Shown in pieces: positions 9,444 through 19,089 of a stretch of 44,500 bases of DNA. The DNA comes from Adiantum capillus-veneris. Lineage: Eukaryota > Streptophyta > Polypodiopsida > Polypodiales > Pteridaceae. The notes below the pieces were generated by a model, which saw only the letters and a program-made list of their open reading frames with translations, made no database searches and was not told the origin of the DNA. Within the stretch, counting starts at the first letter, position 1, and each line of letters begins with the position of its first letter. The DNA lies in NCBI GenBank assembly GCA_014529385.2, contig CM043963.1, positions 100,681,412-100,725,911 on the forward strand, in the 5' to 3' direction. The translations under genes and the position numbers were made by a program.

Positions 9444-10022
9444 CTAGTTCTTTCGGGTTGGCTGAGCAAAGGCTACCACCCGTTGTTCTTGTGCATGCTG
9501 AATTTTGATTGTATCCGAATTCCAATCTATCTGCACATTATTCTCTTTCTGCCAAGGTTGTCCCAACAACATGGGGTGTAGTGTGCTCGCATCCTGAACC
9601 ACATAAAACTTGTGGGGATAAACATTCTGGTGTACTTGTATATGCAATATCGTCCAGCCCAATGTGCTTAATGAATTTGAGGTACTGCTTTCCAGCACTT
9701 GTTGAGTAGGATGTAGTTGATCTTTGAGCTTGAGCTGTTTGTATAATTTGTAAGAGATCAGATTTGCTTGAGCTCCGGAATCAAGCAATGCCGTCGATTC
9801 AACTTGATTGCTACCCACTTTGACTGCAATTATTGGTTCCCCTGTGTCTTCATCAAAATTCGTTAATCGAATAGCATTTATTCGCAACGGTGATCCACTT
9901 TGTTGTTGTTGTCGTAGAAGCCTTCTTTTTGCAATGCGTTCTTTTGTGTCTGCTTGCGCTTCTTCTCGTATCCTCTGTTTCTCCTTCATTTGTTGTTTTT
10001 CTTGATGGATTTGTTGAAGCAT
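9444..10022 (-). CDS. Second, post-integrase retropepsin-like protein of element A
   Basis: A 192-residue frame. Residues 1-45 are a Gln/Glu/Lys/Arg-rich helix (LQQIHQEKQQMKEKQRIREE), probably coiled coil. Residues about 60-175 form a clan-AA aspartic protease domain with the catalytic motif LLDSGAQANLIS and the later hydrophobic-hydrophobic-Gly motif MLLGQPW. It is distinct from the usual PR of the element (around 23250). Its ATG lies one codon after a TAG (10026-10028) that appears to be the original integrase stop, implying reinitiation or a separate or spliced RNA. Element B carries a counterpart (36921-37370). Function is inferred; a capsid- or Gag-processing protease and a Ddi1-like fold are both possible. 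Confidence 0.8.
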   Translation of the reverse strand: MLQQIHQEKQQMKEKQRIREEAQADTKERIAKRRLLRQQQQSGSPLRINAIRLTNFDEDTGEPIIAVKVGSNQVESTALLDSGAQANLISYKLYKQLKLKDQLHPTQQVLESSTSNSLSTLGWTILHIQVHQNVYPHKFYVVQDASTLHPMLLGQPWQKENNVQIDWNSDTIKIQHAQEQRVVAFAQPTRKN

Positions 10023-10025
10023 ATC

Positions 10026-10361
10026 CTATGTTAGTGGTAAATGATACTTTTTTTAACCGATACCCACTAATCCAATTTGGCATTTCTTCCCCTGCCAATG
10101 TAGCAAGTTTGACAGCTCCACTTTGTGATAAGTCACTAATCACAAAGGGTCCCATACCTCGCTTTTTAAGTTTCTTGGCATGTTGCTTCAAAGTATAAAC
10201 AAGTATATAATCACCTGTTTTGAACTCTTTCGTACGCACATGCTTGTCAAAAAACTCTTTTTGTCTTCTCTTTTTAGCATAGATCGAAGCTACAGCTCTC
10301 AGTTGAAGTTTATCTAGCTTTTCAAGATCATCTATTCTTGAAGAGAGCTCATGGCCTGTCC
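10026..10361 (-). pseudogene. Integrase C-terminal part of element A, left of the nested insertion
   Basis: Continues the integrase begun at 19724-19085 on the other side of the chromovirus. The reading contains KEFFDKHVRTKEFKTGDYIL (the GD...V motif of the gypsy integrase C-terminal domain) and KKLKKRGMGPFVISDL (GPF motif), then GYRLKK. A one-base length change in the A7 run near 10046 shifts the frame; in the other frame the protein would end at TAG 10026-10028. The chromovirus insertion separates this piece from the catalytic core. Confidence 0.85.
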
Positions 10362-10366
10362 ATTCT
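10362..10366 (+). repeat. Target-site duplication, left copy (ATTCT)
   Basis: ATTCT here is repeated exactly at 19085-19089, immediately outside the two chromovirus LTRs. Confidence 0.95.
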
Positions 10367-10743
10367 TGTCATAATAATCAATATCTAATTCTCCTAAATG
10401 ATTTTCTCATATTAAACTGATCATTTAATGTGGGGAAGTGCCAGGGGAGAAAAAGCTAGAATATTGGTTAAGCTAGCAGACCGGCCACAGTAGGGATCCA
10501 AAGGAGGGAAAATAGGGATCCAAAAGGGGGGCCATCTGCAAAAGAGCCGTGTGCAACAATGGGTTAAAAAGACCCTAAGGTTCAGCCCATTAAGACTTCC
10601 AAAATGCTAAGGTTCCAAAATTCAAAGGTTATATCCAAAGGTCAACCCTAGGGAAATTGGATGCTTTGTGTGTGACCAAAAAAGTCTTTGAATATCCCTA
10701 CATAGGAGGGGCGAGCCTAGCAAGTAGGGGATGAGAGAGAAGG

Positions 10744-10823
<80 letters not shown>

Positions 10824-11767
10824 TCCCTTTACACAAAGGGAATGAGGGACACATGTCAGCTCCCTAGGCCCTATGCCCACAAGGTGTACCCAATGGGCTA
10901 GGGGAAAGGAGGACACATGTCAGAAGGATATCAGTTATGCTGCTTAATAGCCATTGGCTTGATTGGGGAGGTCCAATGGGGAGCCTGCAAGAGCAAATAG
11001 CAAGAGGGCTCGCCCAAGAGAGAGAGGGGGCTGATTTTTGCAAGGCATTATCACACACACACTCACACAATCTCATGTGTGAAGAAAGAGAAGACTATCT
11101 CTTCCCAAGCTTTAATGGAGAGCTCATCACCTACTCCAAGCTTGTGAGATAGAAGCCTACATCGACACACTCTTGGCTTGTGGATGCAAATCCAACCAAG
11201 AGCCAAGCTTCAATGCATGCTCATCTCCTCTACCAAGCTAATTACTAAGCTAAAGCTATGCTAATATGAGTGATTATGTGAGGAGATGTACATCTTTCTC
11301 GTAAGATACTCCTTCTTTCTCTCAATCTACTCTCATACCCTGCTAGCTCTCACCATCTTCGAAGGTGTGTGAGGTCTTGGGTCTGAGAACGGGGATAATT
11401 AAAGTTGTGTTTGCTAAGTGTTTTTCTTAGTGCATGAAGCTTTCATCTTCATTGCACTAGCTAGTCTTGAAGGAACACAAAGAATTGTATTGTACAATGT
11501 CTCTCTTGATGGGAGAAACCATAATACAAAGCCTTTTGGAGGGGGGACCGGCTCCATGCAAATCCGGTCCTCAACTGTTGTCAATAGCTTAATTTCTCTC
11601 TCTTTTGAAAGTATTCTTGATGCTATCTAACTAGGTATTATTCTTTTTGTTGCTCTCTCCACCCAAGCACTCTTGTAATTCTCATTAGGAATCTATTCTA
11701 ATGAAATGCCCACTATGTTCATGCTAATTTCCGCTACACACAAGTTATTAGGCCATTAAATGTTACA
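10367..11767 (+). repeat. 5' LTR of the chromovirus
   Basis: Contains a (CA)38 tract at 10745-10820 where the 3' LTR has (CA)12. Relative to the 3' LTR it lacks two blocks corresponding to about 17957-18120 and 18127-18217. Short frames within it (for example 10937-11152) are repeated in the other LTR and are not genes. Confidence 0.95.
10745..10820. repeat. (CA)38 microsatellite in the 5' LTR
   Basis: An uninterrupted 76-bp CA tract. The 3' LTR of the same element has 24 bp at the same place (17859-17882), so the length changed after insertion. Confidence 0.95.
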
Positions 11768-11768
11768 T

Positions 11769-11780
11769 TGGTATCAGAGC
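11769..11780 (+). other. tRNA-Met primer-binding site of the chromovirus
   Basis: TGGTATCAGAGC, one base after the LTR end. It is followed by a ~400-base leader (11781-12184) in which I see no gene. Confidence 0.95.
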
Positions 11781-12184
11781 ACAAGGTTTCTCTTTTCTTG
11801 CTCAAGAAGGGAGGTCCTCAAGCTAGCTATAAATGGTTGGTATTATTAATTGCCTGTGAGTAAGTAGAATAGGGATTTTTAAGCCTTGCAGTGCGCCCGC
11901 CTTCGTGCAGTTAACGGGGCATCACCGTCGAGAGCTATGGTCTTAATAGTGGAGTCCTACGGGGCTTGCCTACGGCTTAACCACTATTGAGCTATTAGAA
12001 GCTTGACAGGAGCCGGTGCTGTTTTGGTGTCGAAAGACCCTCTCTTCTATTCCTTGCAATTAATGGTATTCCAGCCGCGGGTACAGTAGCTTGAGTGCTT
12101 TTTCTAAATGGGTAAAGAGGAGTAGCAACTAGGGCTTGAAGTGCCAAAGTACACCTAAAAATTTTACACCTAAAAGTTGTTAGA

Positions 12185-13627
12185 ATGGCTGACAATAGTA
12201 AAGAGAGTGAAATTAATGTTGATAACTTTGATTTTGCTCATGAGCAAGCTACTAATGATGCTTCAATGCTTGTTAACTATCTTGTTTCTAGGCTTCAACA
12301 AGCCATGGGAAATCCATCTCTCCAAAGTGAAGTGCAACGGCAGCTCCGTGCTCACGGGATTCTCCAAGCTCATCACCATGACGAGAGAACACCTAGGAAG
12401 CCTCCTTGTGAGACTCCCAAAAGAGGTCTCTCTCCGATTTGGGAAGAAGAAGAGAATCCATACGAAGGGCTCAAGAATTTACTTCTTGATGATGCATCTC
12501 CCTCCCAAAGGAGAAGTCAAGAGCCTCCACCAAAGGAACGAGAAATAAGTGAGTCTCCTGCCACCTCGGCAGAGATGGCTCCACGAAGATGGCGGGCTAA
12601 ACGCTCTCCATCACCACCAAAGCGGAGAAGACCATCACACTCTTCTCCACGCCATAATTCAAAGAGGGATGATAAAAAGCAAGAGAAGAAAAAGGCGAGA
12701 AAGAGGACTCCCTCTTCTCCATCTTCTTCATCCTCTTCCTCTTATGAAAGTGATGGTGAAGACAACGAAGATCAAGACAAGAAAAAGGCGAGAAAGAGGT
12801 CACCCTCTTCTCCACCTTCTTCAAATTCTTCACCTTCTGAAGAAAGTGATGGTGCAACCTTTGAACCATCAAAAAGAAGAGGCCATACGAAATCCTATGC
12901 CTCATGGAAGAGGTCATCCAAGCTGAAGAAGTTAAAAGAGGGAGGGAAGAGCATCTCTTTCCTTACCTATGATGGCACCTTTGGTGCTACGGACAAAGTC
13001 TTGGCCTTTATCCAGCAATTTGATGCGGCGTTTGGAGATGAGGGCTTCACGGAGTCCTCTAAGCTACGCCATGTAGCTATGCACTTTCAAAAGTCCGCCA
13101 AGCAATGGTGGTCTAGCCTACGAGCCAACGGTGAATTTCCACGAACATGGAAAGCTTTAAGAGCTTCCATTATGAAGCAGTTTTTTGCCACCGATGCCAA
13201 AGACAAAGTACTCACCGAATGGCGAAGCTTAAAGCTCTCTCCCAATGAATCCATCCACAAATATGTAGACAAGTTTTGGGACCTACAACTCAAAGCCACT
13301 GTCTTTAAAAAGTTGGATTTTGGAGAGCAAAAGCAACAATTTTGTGCGGGCTTAACCAAAGAAATGGCGGAGTATGTCAACTCCCAAAGGCCACGTACCA
13401 TATCGGCGGTAATACACCATACTATGGCGGCCTCTCGAATCAATTTCCAAATGGGGGCTAAAAGAAATAATAAGCCCTCGGAAAACAAGGGTTCCAACGA
13501 GCCTAAGGGGAAGGACAATGTCCAAAAGTCTCCTAAGGGCAACTCCAACAAAGCTAAAGAGAAGGGAGTTTACAAAGGTAAAAAAAAACTCTCTCCTGAA
13601 GAGCTTGAGCGTTATCTCTCAAGGATA
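12185..13627 (+). CDS. gag: Chromovirus Gag with an SR-like region
   Basis: Open from ATG 12185 ([17 protein letters not shown]). Residues about 125-240 are rich in Arg/Ser/Pro/Lys ([16 protein letters not shown]) and contain a 31-residue tandem duplication, each copy starting KKKARKR. The capsid-like region follows (about residues 260-430: [58 protein letters not shown]), as in plant gypsy Gag (retrotrans_gag family). A Lys-rich stretch leads to LSPEELERY. The open frame continues to 13792, but from about 13628 the real coding lies in the other frame, where the zinc knuckle is found. Gag packages the RNA into virus-like particles. Confidence 0.9.
12686..12871 (+). repeat. 93-bp in-frame tandem duplication in Gag
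   Basis: Copies start at 12686 and 12779 with AAGAAAAAGGCGAGAAAGAG. Each encodes a basic KKKARKR head, a poly-Ser body and an acidic ESDG tail. The copies have diverged in the Ser and acidic parts. Confidence 0.85.
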
Positions 13628-13632
13628 ACCGG

Positions 13633-13674
13633 TGTTTCAAGTGCGGCGAACAAGGGCATGGCTACCGCGCTTGT
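13633..13674 (+). other. Zinc knuckle (CCHC) of chromovirus Gag, in the pol frame
   Basis: Encodes [14 protein letters not shown], a canonical CX2CX4HX4C nucleic-acid-binding knuckle. It is not in the frame of the upstream Gag ORF but in the frame that continues into protease. Upstream in this frame a TGA blocks reading near 13605, so a -1 shift or a one-base loss lies between about 13609 and 13632. No classical slippery heptamer is visible. Confidence 0.85.
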
Positions 13675-13713
13675 CCCCAAAAGAACAACCGCCAAGATCC
13701 TCCTAGAGCTTCC

Positions 13714-14784
13714 TTGGTTGAAATCCAAGAGGAGGAGACTCACCAAACTCATCACAAAGGATCTCCTCTATGCCATGCTTGGGGAAAGGTAAGAGAACAT
13801 GATGATTTTATTCTCTTTGACCCTGGTTCTACTCACAATTTTATATCTATAGAGTTGGCCACCAAGCTAGGCATACAATCCTACGAGATGGGAGATGTCC
13901 TACCCGCAGACAGTGCCTTCAAGGGGCAAGAAGCTTCAGTCACTCCCTTAATCGGGAAATTGAGGCTTCATGTCCAAGGCTATGTGGACAAAGAGGAATT
14001 CTTTATCTCTCCTCTCAAGCATGAGGATGTAATCCTAGGGGCACCATGGTTTGACCGCCTGGCTGCCGATGTTAAATTTCCTGAAAGGAGAATCTCCTTT
14101 AAGTTCAGGGAAAAAGACATGTATATAGATGCTAAGGAAATGGGTAATACTATCCCCATTGTACATACACCAGCTTTCAACAAGTCAATAAAGAGCTCTA
14201 TTTCCATGTACATGATTTTTGTTAAAGATTCTCAAAATGAACCTAATGCTTTAACGAAAGAAAATACAAGCAACCAAAAGGAATTAGAGTTATCCGATTT
14301 TCTCAAGGGGTTTCAAGATGTTTTTATTGACGACATCCCTTGTGAGATACCTCCTAAACGAGGTAATGATGACCATGCAATTGAACTTCTTCCAGGAAGT
14401 TCACCGCCTAACAAACCTCCTTATAGAGTTTCTCAAGCTCAACAAGAGGAGATTATGCGTCAAGTGCATCAGTTAGTTGAGAAGGGCATGGTTAGGCCTA
14501 GCTCATCTCCATTTTGCTCACCTGTGCTATTAGTGCAAAAGAAAGATGGCACATATCGTATGTGTGTCGACTATAGAGCACTAAATAGGATCACTATCAA
14601 GAATAGGTTTCCCGTTCCACGGGTAGAAGACCTATTTGATAAGCTACAAGGATCGACCTACTTCAGTAGGATTGACCTAAAAAGTGGCTATCATCAAATA
14701 AGGATAGTTGATCAAGACATTGTAAAGACCGCATTTCGTACCACATTTGGTCTTTACGAATACATTGTCATGCCTTTTGGCTAG
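13714..14784 (+). pseudogene. pol: Chromovirus protease and N-terminal reverse transcriptase
   Basis: The frame holds a retropepsin domain (catalytic [12 protein letters not shown], later [11 protein letters not shown]) followed by the fingers and palm of [33 protein letters not shown] and [13 protein letters not shown]. The first catalytic Asp lies in the last of these, and MPFG comes just before the break. An in-frame TAG at 14782-14784 replaces a residue in the highly conserved FGxTNAP motif, so a point mutation is the likely cause. The same frame resumes immediately after. Confidence 0.9.
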
Positions 14785-15435
14785 ACCAATGCACCGGCCA
14801 CATTCAACTGCTTGATGGAGAAGCTGTTCAGGCCTCATCGAACCTTCACTGGAGTGTTCTTTGATGATATTATCATCTACTCTAATTCATTAGACGAACA
14901 CAAGCAACATCTCCAGGTAATATTTCAAGTTTTAAGAGAGAATAAACTTTATGTTAATCGAAAGAAAAATGAATTTTTCTTGCAAGAGATTCAGTATTTA
15001 GGTCACATTATCTCTCAAGATGGCATCCAAATGGATCCATCAAAGTTAGAGGTAATAAAAGGTTGGCCTAAACCAAGGAATCTTCATGAACTAAGAACCT
15101 TTATAGGTATGTGTGCATACTATAGACGCTTCATAGAAAAGTTCTCACAAATTGTGGGACCATTACATGACCTAACAAAGAAAAGCGTTAGGAATACATG
15201 GTCTGCTAAGGAGAACAATGCTTTCGAAAAGCTTATCTCTCAACCTGTGCTTACACTACCGGATATCTCAAAACCATTTGAGGTGCAATGTGATGCTTGT
15301 GGTGATTGCCTTGGAGCTGTTTTGCTCCAAGAAGGGCACGCCATAGGCTATGAGAGTCGAAGGCTCGACCCTGTTGAGCAAGCTCTAGGCATATACGAAA
15401 AGGAACTCCTTGCAGTTCTACATGCCTTAGACTGA
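14785..15435 (+). pseudogene. pol: Chromovirus RT catalytic part and RNase H, first half
   Basis: Continues RT with the active-site motif FFDDIIIYS, then VNRKKNEFFLQEIQYLGHII, the thumb and the connection. RNase H starts at FEVQCDACGDCLGAVLL (first catalytic Asp) and contains GIYEKELLAVLHAL (Glu). An in-frame TGA (15433-15435) interrupts before WKHYLLG; CGA to TGA by deamination of methylated CpG is a simple explanation, though the ancestral codon is not known. Confidence 0.9.
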
Positions 15436-16500
15436 TGGAAGCACTATTTATTGGGGACTCCTTTCATTCTGTGGACGGATCACCAAAGTCTTAAGTACTT
15501 CATGACGCAGACCAAGCTCTCCGACAAACAAATGAGGTGGGAAAATTTCCTTTCGCGATTTCATTTTCATATTGCTCACATTGCTGGCAAGCATAATCAA
15601 GTAGCTGATGCACTCTCAAGACGGCCGAGAGTGAATGCGGTTTCCATAGCAACTCACAATGATCTATCTTCAATGATAGATGAGTACGCTATTGATACCG
15701 ATTTTAGAGATGTGATTTCAGCCCTTGCATTAGGGAAGAAAGAAGAACCATTTACTTTACAAGATGGTTATCTTCTCTATGGCCATAGACTATGCGTTAC
15801 TAACTCACTACGTGAGAAAGTAATGTATGAATCTCATGCTCCACCTTATGCGGGGCATAGAGGGATTCAGTCTACCTTAAAGGGAATTGAAACATATTTC
15901 TATTGGCCTACCATGAAAGTGAACATACAAGAGTATGTTTCTAAATGTGTGGTATGCCAAAAGACAAAATTTGATAGAGGGAAGCAACTTGGATTGCTTC
16001 AACCCTTGCCAATCCCTAATTCACCATGGGAGAGCATATCCATGGATTTGATCTTTGGATTGCCTAAGTCTATCCATGGGAATACGGGAATATGGACGAT
16101 AGTAGACAGGTTCAGTAAACAAGCTCATTTTATACCTGTCAAAAATACTATCAAAGCCCATCAAATGGCAACCCTCTTCATTTCACAAATTTTCAAGTAC
16201 CATGGCTTGCCAATGTCCATAGTGTCGGATAGAGATCCTAGAATGACCAGTAATTTCTGGAAGGGTCTCTTTGAGAATTTAGGTACAAGGCTAAACTTCT
16301 CTTCGGCCTATCATCCACAAACGGATGGCCAAGGTGAAATAGCTAACCTAACAATTCTTGATCTACTAAAAGCCTATGTAACGGAAGTAGATCAAAGATC
16401 CCAATGGGAGAAGTACTTACCCTTAGTGGAGTATGCTTACAATAACACTGTACATACTTCCATGGGAAAAGCACCTTTTGAGGTAATTGAGGGAAGATAA
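15436..16500 (+). pseudogene. pol: Chromovirus RNase H end and integrase core
   Basis: Starts with WKHYLLGTPFILWTDHQSLK (third RNase H Asp). The HHCC domain has the His pair in ESHAPPYAGHRG and the Cys pair in CVVCQKTK. The catalytic core has Asp in SMDLIF, Asp in VSDRDPR and Glu in TDGQGEIAN, with exactly 35 residues between the second Asp and Glu (DD35E). It ends at MGKAPFEVIEGR with an in-frame TAA at 16498-16500; the frame goes on afterwards. Integrase inserts the cDNA into the host chromosome. Confidence 0.92.
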
Positions 16501-17124
16501 AAAAGTCCCTTGCTACTTAAAGTACATGGGAAGATCTTCGCTGCAGATGAGTATAGCCGAGACCTACAAGAATTTTTTCAAAAGATTAAGGATGCTATCT
16601 TTATCTCACAGCAAAGGCAAAAGGCTGCTGCTGACAAGCACAAAAGAGCCCAAGCCTTTAAAGAAAACGATTGGGTCTTGTTAAAGTTTTCCAAGGCTCG
16701 ATTAAGGCACACGACGGGCAAGAATCCTACGGGCCACCAAAAGTACTATGGTAAACTAGCAAAAAGGTACTATGGTCCCTTCCAGATTCTTAGGCCAATC
16801 AATGAGATGGCCTATCAACTCAAGTTGCCCAATCATTGGCTCATACACAATGATTTCCATGTGAGCCTATTAAAGCCTGACAAAGGAGAGCCACCTCAAG
16901 AACCAACTATTGAAGACCCACCGGAGATCAAGGACCAAGAGGAGGTGCTGCAGCCCGAGTCCATTCTCCGACATGAAGACAAGGTATTAAGAGGCGGTAA
17001 GATTATCCGACGATATCTTATTAAGTTTAAGAATTATCCTTTTGAAGATGCTAGATGGATGCAAGGCATACAATTAAAGGATAACCTAAACCTTGTCAAT
17101 GCTTACAATGCTTCCCAAGAGTAA
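16501..17124 (+). CDS. pol: Chromovirus integrase C-terminus with chromodomain-like end
   Basis: In frame with the integrase core. It includes a helical DEYSRDLQEFFQKIKDAIF segment, the linker VLLKFSKARLRH, the GPFQIL motif (KRYYGPFQIL) and the HNDFHVSLLKP motif that closes the gypsy integrase C-terminal domain. The last ~60 residues (ESILRHEDKVLRGGKIIRRY, LIKFKNYPFEDARWM) have the order and aromatic residues of a chromodomain, which in chromoviruses guides insertion toward modified histones. It ends at TAA or TAG near 17124, about 355 bp before the 3' LTR. Confidence 0.85.
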   Translation, partial: KSPLLLKVHGKIFAADEYSRDLQEFFQKIKDAIFISQQRQKAAADKHKRAQAFKENDWVLLKFSKARLRHTTGKNPTGHQKYYGKLAKRYYGPFQILRPINEMAYQLKLPNHWLIHNDFHVSLLKPDKGEPPQEPTIEDPPEIKDQEEVLQPESILRHEDKVLRGGKIIRRYLIKFKNYPFEDARWMQGIQLKDNLNLVNAYNASQE

Positions 17125-17479
17125 GCAAATGTATAAAATGTTAAAAATGAACAAAGTTTTTGTCTTATAAGACTCTCTTTTTCTTTATTGTGCACAAAAT
17201 TTAAGTAGTATGCATGCTTAGATCAAGTTTGTGGAGACGACGTCTCCCAAACACCAAGTAGAGCTTGTCACTCTACTATGGAAGGTTGATAGGACTAATG
17301 TGCAAACATGCTTGCGGAAGCCTCAGGCTCTCGAGCCCCAAATGGACTAGTCATCCATTGTGGCATGATGTCATAGGGTAACATAGGGATCCTCTACCCG
17401 CTAAGAAAAAGACTGATGAATATGATTTATCTTGTCTACACCATAGTCGAGGACGACTATGATTTCAAGAGAGAGGTAA
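17125..17479 (+). promoter_or_regulatory. 3' untranslated region, GTCGAGGACGAC box and polypurine tract
   Basis: No gene. GTCGAGGACGAC is at 17446-17457, identical to the box near the 3' end of element A. The purine run AAGAGAGAGG (17467-17476) stands three bases before the LTR and is the likely primer for plus-strand synthesis. Confidence 0.8.
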
Positions 17480-19084
17480 TGTCATAATAATCAATATCTA
17501 ATTCTCCTAAATGATTTTCTCATATTAAACTGATCATTTAATGTGGGGAAGTGCCAGGGGAGAAAAAGCTAGAATATTGGTTAAGCTAGCAGACCGGCCA
17601 TAGTAGGGATCCAAAGGAGGGAAAATAGGGATCCAAAAGGGGGGCCATCTCCAAAAGAGCCATGTGCAACAATGGGCTAAAAAGACCCTAAGGTTCAGCC
17701 CATTAAGACTTCCAAAATGCTAAGGTTCCAAAATTCAAAGGTTATGTCCAAAGGTCAACCCTAGGGAAATTGGATGCTTTGTGTGTGACCAAAAAAGTCT
17801 TTGAATATCCCTACATTGGAGGGGGCGAGCCTAGCAAGTAGGGGATGAGAGAGAAGGCCACACACACACACACACACACACAAGCTCCCTTTACACAAAG
17901 GGAATGAGGGACACATGTCAGCTCCCTAGGCCCTATGCCCACAAGGTGTACCCAATTCCAATTGGATGACCCTTGAAGTGGACCAATGAAAATTAGGCTA
18001 GAGTAAATTTAGCCTAATTAATTTTAAAACACTTAATAAAAATAACCAATGAAAATTAAGTCTCCTGGATGATTATTGGACATCCTGTGAAGGGGTCCAA
18101 TAGGAATTGAGCAGCCCAATGGGCTACTTAATTCCTATTGGTAAGAATGGGGAAAGGTCCAATGGGGATTTAATTCATTTAAATCAATTAAGTTTAATTG
18201 ATTAAGCTCTCACAAAAGGGGAAAGGGGGACACATGTCAGAAGGATATCACTTATGCTGCTTAATAGCCATTGGCTTGATTGGGGAGGTCCAATGGGGAG
18301 CCTGCAAGAGCAAATAGCAAGAGGGCTCGCCCAAGAGAGAGAGGGGGCTGATTTTTGCAAGGCATTATCACACACACACTCACACAATCTCATGTGTGAA
18401 GAAAGAGAAGACTATCTCTTCCCAAGCTTTAATGGAGAGCTCATCACCTACTCCAAGCTTGTGAGATAGAAGCCTACATCGACACACTCTTGGCTTGTGG
18501 ATGCAAATCCAACCAAGAGCCAAGCTTCAATGCATGCTCATCTCCTCTACCAAGCTAATTACTAAGCTAAAGCTATGCTAATATGAGTGATTATGTGAGG
18601 AGATGTACATCTTTCTCGTAAGATACTCCTTCTTTCTCTCAATCTACTCTCATACCCTGCTAGCTCTCACCATCTTCGAAGGTGTGTGAGGTCTTGGGTC
18701 TGAGAACGGGGATAATTAAAGTTGTGTTTGCTAAGTGTTTTTCTTAGTGCATGAAGCTTTCATCTTCATTGCGCTAGCTAGTCTTGAAGGAACACAAAGA
18801 ATTGTATTGTACAATGTCTCTCTTGATGGGAGAAACCATAATACAAAGCCTGTTGGAGGCGGAACCGGATCCATGCAAATCCGGTCCTCAACTGTTGTCA
18901 ATAGCTTAATTTCTCTCTCTTTTGAAAGTATTGTTGATGCTATCTAACTAGGTGTTATGCTTTTTGTTGCTCTCTCCACCCAAGCACTCTTGAAATTCTC
19001 ATTAGGAATCTATTCTAATGAAATGCCCACTATGTTCATGCTAATTTCCGCTACACACAAGTTATTAGGCCATTAAATGTTACA
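17480..19084 (+). repeat. 3' LTR of the chromovirus
   Basis: TG...CA repeat of 10367-11767. It has (CA)12 at 17859-17882 and keeps two blocks missing from the 5' LTR. Those blocks hold several CCAAT or ATTGG boxes (17952, 17958, 17983, 18046, 18097, 18137, 18159), with a further CCAAT at the block edge (18116). Confidence 0.95.
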
Positions 19085-19089
19085 ATTCT
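19085..19089 (+). repeat. Target-site duplication, right copy (ATTCT)
   Basis: Exact repeat of 10362-10366; 5 bp is the usual length for Ty3/gypsy integrase. Confidence 0.95.

Larger units (their letters stand above)
10367..19084 (+). mobile_element. Nested Ty3/gypsy chromovirus, complete with both LTRs
   Basis: LTRs of 1,401 bp (10367-11767) and 1,605 bp (17480-19084), both TG...CA, a tRNA-Met primer-binding site, Gag, PR-RT-RNase H-INT, a C-terminal chromodomain-like segment, and a purine tract. It is flanked by the 5-bp duplication ATTCT and lies in the integrase gene of element A in the opposite orientation. Point differences between LTRs number about 18 over some 1,320 alignable bases by eye, so insertion was fairly recent. 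Pol carries three in-frame stops and gag-pol a one-base frame break, so this copy is not autonomous. The chromodomain-like end suggests chromovirus; the clade is not determinable by eye. Confidence 0.95.

Noticed and set aside
8874-9508. Hydrophobic plus-strand frames that look like membrane proteins
   Set aside because: They are antisense to the Gln/Asn-rich tail and second protease; codons for Gln/Asn/Lys read as Leu/Val/Phe on the other strand.
10622-10916. Frames coding for long Cys-Val runs
   Set aside because: They are translations of the (CA)38 microsatellite in an LTR, not proteins.
10937-11630. 70-71-residue frames repeated at 18254-18947
   Set aside because: They lie in both chromovirus LTRs and are conserved only because the LTRs are copies; no protein features.
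11761-11790. TGGTATCAGAGC considered as part of a tRNA gene
   Set aside because: Only the primer-binding 12-mer is present, exactly at the LTR edge; no cloverleaf around it.
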